DNA of 13,575 nucleotides from UBA7683 sp964397855. GTDB lineage: Bacteria > Patescibacteriota > Saccharimonadia > Saccharimonadales > UBA7683. The DNA lies in NCBI GenBank assembly GCA_964397855.1, contig CAYNKQ010000021.1, forward strand, positions 1 to 13,575. The letters are read 5' to 3'. Shown piece by piece: positions 12,626-13,575 of the stretch; the stretch's first letter is position 1, and each line of letters begins with the position of its first letter. Under the pieces are notes generated by a model. It saw nothing but the letters and a program-made list of their open reading frames with translations. It was not told the origin of the DNA and ran no database searches. The position numbers were made by a program, and so were the translations under genes.

Positions 12626-13387
12626 CTAGCCCCTCCTAAACGTTTTTAGATATGCAGTAACAGGATCACTTTTGACCCCTCCGATCACTTCATCGGCTAA
12701 CTCTTTAAGCTCCGGTACCGCATTATCAACAGCAATCTTCTTACCAACGGCTTTGAAAATATGGAAATCATTATGCCCATCGCCAATCCCTATCGTATTC
12801 TCTTTACTTATTCCAAGCTCTTGTTGCAAAACACCTATAGCATGCTCTTTTGTTGCGAGTTCATTGAGTATATGAATGTCTATAAAACCAGGCTTTAGCG
12901 AATTCATTTTTACAGAAGTTACACCTACTAACTGCACAAACTGGGCTACTAATTCGTCCGCTAGCTCATGGGAAAGATCAACAATTTCCAATATATAACA
13001 GTGGTCTGAATCTAAAAGCGTTTGGATCTCCCACCCACCACTTAAATACTGCTGCTCCGTATAATCATTAAACAGCACTCGGGAATCAGGGTAGGTTTTC
13101 ACGATATTCTTGATATTTTTGAGTTGTTCTTGTGGAATAAGGTACTCATGTTCAGCTTTGAGCGTGCGAGAATCTAGTATAAGCGCACCTCCACCAATAA
13201 TTGAAGGAGCTGTGAAGCCTGCTTTTTCCAGCACGGGCTTTGCCCATGATTCAGATCTTCCAGTTGCGCACGTTACTAAAACATCATCTTTGATCTGTTG
13301 AACAACCTTCACGAATTCATCACTCGGCACTTTCTGAGCAGGTGAGTCTATAAGAGTTCCATCAATGTCCACAACTACAAGTTTCAT
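12626..13387 (-). CDS. Cof-type HAD phosphatase (subfamily IIB)
   Basis: The 253-residue protein has motif I DIDGT (D7, D9), motif II TGRS (42-45), motif III lysine K180 in ATKEHAIGVL and motif IV IGDGHNDFHIF (D203, N206, D207). The large cap between motifs II and III and the typical length place it with Cof/YkrA-type sugar- or nucleotide-phosphate phosphatases. The line-up LATKEHAIGVLQ..GI and IGIGDGHND is also typical of phosphoglycolate- and phosphomannomutase-like IIB members; the substrate is open. The gene starts after an extended -10 box with no leader and is followed by the DUF5680 gene. Confidence 0.92.
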   Translation of the reverse strand: MKLVVVDIDGTLIDSPAQKVPSDEFVKVVQQIKDDVLVTCATGRSESWAKPVLEKAGFTAPSIIGGGALILDSRTLKAEHEYLIPQEQLKNIKNIVKTYPDSRVLFNDYTEQQYLSGGWEIQTLLDSDHCYILEIVDLSHELADELVAQFVQLVGVTSVKMNSLKPGFIDIHILNELATKEHAIGVLQQELGISKENTIGIGDGHNDFHIFKAVGKKIAVDNAVPELKELADEVIGGVKSDPVTAYLKTFRRG

Positions 13388-13393
13388 ATTTTT

Positions 13394-13402
13394 ATCATAA
13401 CA
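13394..13402 (-). promoter_or_regulatory. Extended -10 promoter of the Cof-type HAD gene, leaderless
   Basis: The minus strand reads TGTTATGAT, an extended -10 element (TG-n-TATGAT), which ends six bases before the ATG at 13387. No matching -35 box is seen at 16-18 bases; TTGAGG lies 20 bases away. AGAATC occurs twice just upstream (13402-13407 and 13415-13420). Confidence 0.55.
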
Positions 13403-13503
13403 GAATCTACTGTTAGAATCCTCAACGGAGGCTGACTTTGTGATTTGGCAAAACTACCGATAAGGACTTTCATCGATACTCGGGGGTTTCTTTGAGAATT
13501 CGC

Positions 13504-13532
13504 TTGATTGAGGACGCATTCTTGCGTATAAT
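13504..13532 (+). promoter_or_regulatory. Sigma70-type promoter of the right-edge tRNA
   Basis: TTGATT (13504-13509) and a perfect TATAAT (13527-13532) are exactly 17 bases apart. The expected start point, near 13539, precedes the tRNA 5' end at 13546 by about seven bases. Confidence 0.85.
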
Positions 13533-13545
13533 ACACTACTGTTAT

Positions 13546-13575
13546 GCGGGTATAGCTCAGTTGTTAGAGCGCTTC
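13546..13575 (+). tRNA. tRNA 5' part, cut by window edge, isotype not readable
   Basis: The sequence starts GCGGGTA, then T8-A9, then a D-arm with GCTC/GAGC and the AGTTGTTA loop, then GCGCTTC into the anticodon stem, where the window ends. The anticodon is not included. The GCGGG start is compatible with tRNA-Gly among others, but that is a guess. Confidence 0.85.

Noticed and set aside
13402..13420. Two AGAATC direct repeats 13 bases apart next to the Cof-type HAD promoter, as an operator
   Set aside because: Six-base repeats are expected by chance, and no other copy in a promoter was noticed.
13440..13500. CGAT..ATCG inverted repeat before the right-edge tRNA as a terminator or riboswitch
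   Set aside because: The stem is four bases with a poor interior, and no downstream protein gene is present for it to regulate.

Overview
The window reads as bacterial chromosome from a small-genome lineage. My best guess is Candidatus Saccharibacteria (TM7) or another Patescibacteria/CPR group. This rests on general impression: compact one-strand operons with 1-4 base overlaps, many short 'housecleaning' enzymes, a LemA/HtpX block linked to ligA, 7TM and multi-pass membrane proteins of unknown family, and promoters very close to start codons. The standard genetic code fits: TAA, TAG and TGA all act as stops. I see no phage, transposon, CRISPR array or other mobile element, and no gene-free stretch longer than 300 bases.

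Left edge (1-520): the 5' half of a minus-strand tRNA, probably Ala(GGC), runs off the window. It is divergent from a small three-TM membrane protein gene on the plus strand, which ends in a symmetrical hairpin facing the next operon.

Envelope/ligase block (523-7700, all minus strand; transcription order right to left): a Tim44-like/DUF3137-like membrane protein, LemA, the HtpX membrane metalloprotease, a multi-pass membrane protein with a Lys-rich N-terminus, NAD-dependent DNA ligase LigA, a Ham1/ITPase-type nucleotide pyrophosphatase, and a 7TM protein with an N-terminal MCFSP motif. Spacing of 32 bases or less, with TAATG and ATGA overlaps, suggests one long transcript that couples envelope protein quality control to DNA ligation and nucleotide-pool cleaning. 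LigA has lost all four zinc-finger cysteines, and the ITPase lacks the usual SHR motif.

tRNA/HD block (7732-8580, minus): tRNA-Cys(GCA), an HD-domain 5'-nucleotidase-like gene, tRNA-Leu(TAA) and a terminator follow one another in the same direction. An isolated plus-strand gene of unknown function (8655-9230) converges on a Nudix hydrolase gene.

Right part (9234-13387, minus): a Nudix hydrolase; a four-gene operon of FMN split-barrel protein, SDR oxidoreductase, HAD phosphatase and HIT protein; then a Cof-type HAD phosphatase with a DUF5680 protein. Several of these genes have a recognisable -10 box only 6-10 bases before the ATG, so leaderless or near-leaderless mRNAs are likely. The right edge holds a clear sigma70-type promoter and the first 30 bases of a plus-strand tRNA.

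No completely new system is evident. The best leads are the zinc-finger-less ligase, the Tim44-like/DUF3137-like fusion beside LemA and HtpX, the leaderless promoter pattern, and the orphan gene at 8655-9230.
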